Positions 6,391 through 8,604 of a stretch of 8,604 bases of DNA are shown in pieces. The notes under the pieces are model-generated. The model was not told the origin of the DNA. It searched no databases and saw nothing but the letters and a program-made list of their open reading frames with translations. The stretch lies in assembly GCA_036506175.1 (NCBI GenBank), contig DASXSE010000055.1, positions 1 to 8,604 of the forward strand, written 5' to 3'. Source of the DNA: JAIBJP01 sp036506175. GTDB taxonomy: Bacteria; Actinomycetota; Thermoleophilia; Gaiellales; Gaiellaceae. The number at the start of each line of letters is the position of its first letter. Position 1 is the stretch's first letter. The position numbers and the translations under genes are program-made.

Positions 6391-6755
6391 TCCCGGCCGA
6401 GGTGCGCTCGGCGCTGGTCGAGCATGCCGAGGCCGAGCGACCCAACGAGGCGTGCGGCCTCATCGCGTTTCGCGACGGCGTCGCCGAGCGCTACATCCCC
6501 GGCCGGAACCGCGACGAGAGCCCGTACCGCTTCGATCTCGACGTCGATCCCGAGGCGTGGTTTCTGGAAGACGAGGGCTACGAGCTCGCCGTCTTCCACT
6601 CACACCTCTCGAGCCCGCCGCGGCCGTCGCGGACGGATGTCGAGAACATCGGCCTCTGGCAGGGGCGTCCGTACGTGATCCTCGCGCTCCATTCGGGCGA
6701 GATCGCAGGCTGGCGGATCGCGGATCGTGCCGTCACGCCGCTCGAGCTCGGTTAG
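6387..6755 (+). CDS. mec: JAMM/Mpn+ zinc metallo-hydrolase, Mec+-like (releases cysteine from CysO-cysteine)
   Basis: Small cytosolic JAB1/MPN/Mov34 metalloprotease of 122 aa. The full JAMM signature is present: Glu21 in PNEACGLI, His71 and His73 in FHSH, seven residues, then Ser81 and Asp84 in SRTD. The family includes deubiquitinases and mycobacterial Mec+, which hydrolyses the bond between the CysO C-terminal glycine and cysteine. The segments AEVRSALVEHAEAERPNEAC and PSRTD resemble Mec+ as I recall it. The start is the GTG at 6387, which overlaps the cysM stop as GTGA; a GTG one codon earlier (6384) is equivalent. Its place directly after the CysO-CysM gene supports a role in cysteine release, and it may also cut the CysO-CysM fusion itself. 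Its TAG stop overlaps the stop of the convergent cupredoxin gene. Confidence 0.92.
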   Translation: MIPAEVRSALVEHAEAERPNEACGLIAFRDGVAERYIPGRNRDESPYRFDLDVDPEAWFLEDEGYELAVFHSHLSSPPRPSRTDVENIGLWQGRPYVILALHSGEIAGWRIADRAVTPLELG

Positions 6756-7108
6756 AAGACCACGAAGGTCTTGCGCATCGTGGTCGGGTGCGCGTCGCAC
6801 CTGAAGACGTAGGTCCCGGCGACGAGCTTGACCGGTGACCATGTCCTCGTCCCGACGAACGCGATGCCCGTCTTGCGATCCACTCCTCCCGGCCCGAACA
6901 GGTGGAAATTGTGAATCGAGGACCGGTCTCGGATGACGAACGTCTTCAGGCCATGCCTGACCCGCGTGACATTCGTGCCGTCTGCGCGCTTCAGGGTGAT
7001 CGTCGAGATCCCGGCGTCTCTCCCGTAGTAGGTCGTGTAGGCCTCGGCAACCGGAGCGGCGACGAGCGCGCCGACGAGCAGCGCGGCAAAGGCGAGCCGG
7101 AAGCGCAT
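6752..7108 (-). CDS. Small secreted cupredoxin (blue-copper domain protein)
   Basis: A 118-aa exported protein. Residues 1-23 form a signal peptide (basic MRFR, hydrophobic LAFAALLVGALVAAP, cleavage likely after AEA at 23); there is no lipobox Cys, so it is probably released or loosely wall-bound. The mature part of about 95 aa is one cupredoxin fold. Probable type 1 copper ligands are His66 (in IHNF), Cys104, His107 and Met111, spaced C-x2-H-x3-M in FRCDAHPTTM as in plastocyanin-type sites. The role is probably electron transfer or copper binding outside the membrane; no partner oxidase or copper exporter is in view. The ATG at 7108 is chosen over an open frame to 7183 because of its strong Shine-Dalgarno site and because the signal peptide begins there. 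Confidence 0.85.
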   Translation of the reverse strand: MRFRLAFAALLVGALVAAPVAEAYTTYYGRDAGISTITLKRADGTNVTRVRHGLKTFVIRDRSSIHNFHLFGPGGVDRKTGIAFVGTRTWSPVKLVAGTYVFRCDAHPTTMRKTFVVF

Positions 7109-7112
7109 GCCA

Positions 7113-7121
7113 CACCTCCCT
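7113..7121 (-). promoter_or_regulatory. Shine-Dalgarno site of the cupredoxin gene
   Basis: Leftward AGGGAGGTG; its GGAGG core is six bases before the ATG at 7108 once the adjoining T-G is counted. It is the best ribosome binding site in the window and fixes that start. Confidence 0.8.
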
Positions 7122-7170
7122 ACGCGGAAAGGCTGCGGCCGGATTGCGCGCTCGGGCATACTCCGGCGCC

Positions 7171-7422
7171 GTGAGCGAGGCATATCCCGAGGGATGGAAC
7201 GAAGTGCGCGGGGCGCTGCAGCGCGGCTTTCGCTTCAAGGACTTCCGGGAGGCGATCGCCTTCGTCAACCGCCTCGCGGAGGCGGCGGAGGAGGCGAACC
7301 ACCATCCGGACATCACCGTGAGCTGGAACGCCGTCACCGTCCGCTGGTGGACGCATACGAAGCGAGCCATCACTCAAAAGGACGTGGAGATGGCTCAGCG
7401 CACGGACGCGCTCGCCCGATAA
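7171..7422 (+). CDS. Pterin-4a-carbinolamine dehydratase family protein (short form)
   Basis: PCD/DCoH family, which dehydrates 4a-hydroxytetrahydropterin during aromatic amino acid hydroxylation; some bacterial members have other roles. In 83 aa from the GTG at 7171, the core is clear: GFRFKDFREAIAFVNRLAE, then EEANHHPDITVSWNAVTV with His44-His45-Pro46, and the third active-site His62 in WWTHTKRAITQKDVEMA. Two departures are visible. The usual N-terminal helix (about 15-20 residues before the GW pair) is absent or replaced by a few residues, and the common Gly-Gly before the final helix is Arg-Ala here. A TTG at 7144 would add nine residues but does not restore that helix. No Shine-Dalgarno site precedes the GTG, so leaderless translation is possible. 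No phenylalanine hydroxylase is in view. Confidence 0.85.
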   Translation: MSEAYPEGWNEVRGALQRGFRFKDFREAIAFVNRLAEAAEEANHHPDITVSWNAVTVRWWTHTKRAITQKDVEMAQRTDALAR

Positions 7423-7428
7423 GAAGGC

Positions 7429-8343
7429 GTGAAGCTCTCCCGGGCCGCGCTCGTTCTCGCCCTGCTGCTGGTCCCGGCGGCGCCGGCGGTGGCGAGCCCG
7501 TTGCCGGAGGCGCCCGACTGCCCGGTGTTCCCCGCCAACAGCGTCTGGAACAAGCCGGTGAACACCCTCCCGGTCCGGAAGGACTCGACGACCATCATCA
7601 ACTCGATCGGCGCGAGCCTCCATCTGCACGCCGACTTCGGCTCGGGCCTTTGGGACGGCGGGCCGATCGGGATCCCGATCACCGTCGTGGACTCGACCAC
7701 GCCGCTTTCCTCCGTCGCCTTCGACTACGCGGACGAGAGCGACGCGGGTCCGTATCCGATTCCTGACGACGTGGCGATCGAGGGCGGGCCGAACGCCGAC
7801 GGCGACCGCCACGCCATCCTGGTCGACAAGGACTCCTGCACGCTCTACGAGCTCTTCTCGCTCTACCCGTCCTGGTCGGCTGGGTCAGGGGCGATCTGGG
7901 ATCTCAACTCGAACCACCTCCGCCCGCTGGGCTGGACGTCCGCCGACGCTGCGGGCCTTCCCATCCTCCCCGGCCTCGCACGCCACGACGAGGTCGCGTC
8001 CGGCTCGATCGACCACGCGCTGCGTTTCACCGTCAGACGGTCGCGCCAGGCGTACATCTATCCGGCTCGACACTTCGCCAGCTCCTACACGAGCCGCGCG
8101 CTCCCGCCCATGGGCCTGCGCCTGAAGCTGCGCGCGAGCTTCCCGGCGTGGAAGTACCCGCCGCAGGCGCGCGTCGTGCTTCGAGCGCTCAAGAAGTACG
8201 GGATGATCGTCGCCGACAACGGCTCCAGCTGGTACGTCTCCGGAGCGCCCGATCCGGGCTGGGACAACAACGACCTGCACACGCTCGGACTGGTGAAAGG
8301 GTCCGACTTCCGGGTCGTCGACACGTCGACCCTGCGTCCATAA
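7429..8343 (+). CDS. Secreted protein of unrecognised family
   Basis: A 304-aa exported protein. MKLSR, a hydrophobic core and APAVA form a signal peptide with cleavage likely after Ala22. I do not recognise a named domain or catalytic motif. The mature protein is rich in Asp, Gly, Pro and aromatic residues in a way that suggests a beta-rich extracellular domain, with segments that look conserved: CPVFPANSVWNKPV (31-44), IGASLHLHADFGSGLW (60-75), FDYADESDAGPYPIP (98-112), GDRHAILVD (125-133), GWTSADAAGLPILPGLARHDE (168-188), RHFASSYTSRALPPMGLRLKL (214-234) and ALKKYGMIVADNGSSWYVSG (253-272). Cys31 and Cys137 are the only cysteines after the signal peptide and could form a disulfide. I recall similar secreted actinobacterial hypotheticals, but cannot cite one. 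The gene begins six bases after the dehydratase stop, so co-transcription is likely. Confidence 0.8.
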   Translation: MKLSRAALVLALLLVPAAPAVASPLPEAPDCPVFPANSVWNKPVNTLPVRKDSTTIINSIGASLHLHADFGSGLWDGGPIGIPITVVDSTTPLSSVAFDYADESDAGPYPIPDDVAIEGGPNADGDRHAILVDKDSCTLYELFSLYPSWSAGSGAIWDLNSNHLRPLGWTSADAAGLPILPGLARHDEVASGSIDHALRFTVRRSRQAYIYPARHFASSYTSRALPPMGLRLKLRASFPAWKYPPQARVVLRALKKYGMIVADNGSSWYVSGAPDPGWDNNDLHTLGLVKGSDFRVVDTSTLRP

Positions 8344-8350
8344 CGCTGGA

Positions 8351-8604
8351 TTACGAGCGACCCGGGGGCGTGGCAGCCGCACTGAAGACGTGCGTGCGGC
8401 TCGCGCGCACGAAGACGATCTGCCCTTCGTGCAGCTCGAGCGCCTCGGCTTCGTTACGTGTCACCTGAGCTGAAACGTGGCGGCCGTCGTCGAGAACGAG
8501 CTCCGCGCGCACCTCGAAACCGAGGTGAACGACCCGTTCGACCATCGCTTGCTTGGTCGTCCCGTTCGGCTCCAGGCTCACCTCGAGGTCGTGCGGGCGG
8601 ATCC
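8351..8604 (-). CDS. cysA: CysA-type sulfate ABC transporter ATP-binding protein, C-terminal TOBE domain (5' partial)
   Basis: Only the last 84 codons are in the window; the ATPase domain lies beyond the right edge. The reading begins IRPHDLEVSLEPN, which matches the VRPHDLEI-type segment that opens the C-terminal regulatory domain of CysA-type ATPases. It continues with ERVVHLGFEVRAELVLDDGR, VTRNEAEALELHEGQIVFVR and VF, the pattern of the TOBE domain in sulfate/thiosulfate importers. This would be the energising subunit of sulfate uptake at the inner face of the membrane. A molybdate or other CUT1-like ATPase is the main alternative, because the ATPase part cannot be seen. It is convergent with the secreted-protein gene, with only seven bases between the stops. 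Confidence 0.75.
   Translation of the reverse strand, partial: IRPHDLEVSLEPNGTTKQAMVERVVHLGFEVRAELVLDDGRHVSAQVTRNEAEALELHEGQIVFVRASRTHVFSAAATPPGRS

Noticed and set aside
1..8604. tRNA, rRNA, CRISPR array, insertion sequence, phage attachment site or riboswitch
   Set aside because: Nothing resembling any of these was seen on either strand; nearly every base is assigned to a coding gene and the longest gap is 138 bases.

Overview
The window is dense, high-GC bacterial DNA with many GTG starts, stop/start overlaps and almost no intergenic space. The gene content (an O-phosphoserine-type CysM, CysO, a Mec-like JAMM hydrolase, a SigA/HrdB-type sigma factor) points to an actinobacterium. A deep-branching, environmental lineage such as Thermoleophilia fits best, but that placement is inference from protein flavour, not a computed phylogeny.

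Layout. (a) 2-331 (+): the end of an HxlR-type winged-helix regulator. (b) 328-4017 (-): a leftward block read, in transcription order, as a membrane-anchored TPR protein, a primary-type sigma-70 factor and an M20 zinc dipeptidase; the dipeptidase stop overlaps the HxlR stop. (c) 4016-6755 (+): a three-gene operon with two GTGA stop/start overlaps, encoding an N-terminal rhodanese plus MoeB/ThiF-type E1 protein, an in-frame fusion of a CysO-like sulfur carrier to a CysM-like cysteine synthase, and a JAMM metallo-hydrolase. (d) 6752-7108 (-): a small secreted cupredoxin whose stop overlaps the JAMM stop. (e) 7171-8343 (+): a short pterin-4a-carbinolamine dehydratase and a secreted protein of a family I cannot name. 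(f) 8351-8604 (-): the C-terminal TOBE part of a CysA-type sulfate ABC transporter ATPase, cut by the window edge.

The centre of interest is block (c). Its three genes supply each step of the protein-bound-sulfide route to cysteine known from Mycobacterium tuberculosis: sulfur relay and activation of the carrier C-terminus (rhodanese-E1), transfer to O-phosphoserine (CysM), and release of cysteine from the carrier (Mec+). Here the carrier's Gly-Gly terminus is not free. It is joined without a linker to the CysM domain, so the carrier must either be released by proteolysis, as in a ubiquitin fusion precursor, or work by a different mechanism. The JAMM hydrolase encoded next door is the obvious candidate for that cut. 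The divergent junction between this operon and the TPR-sigma-dipeptidase block carries what looks like a pair of back-to-back promoters with overlapping -10 elements.
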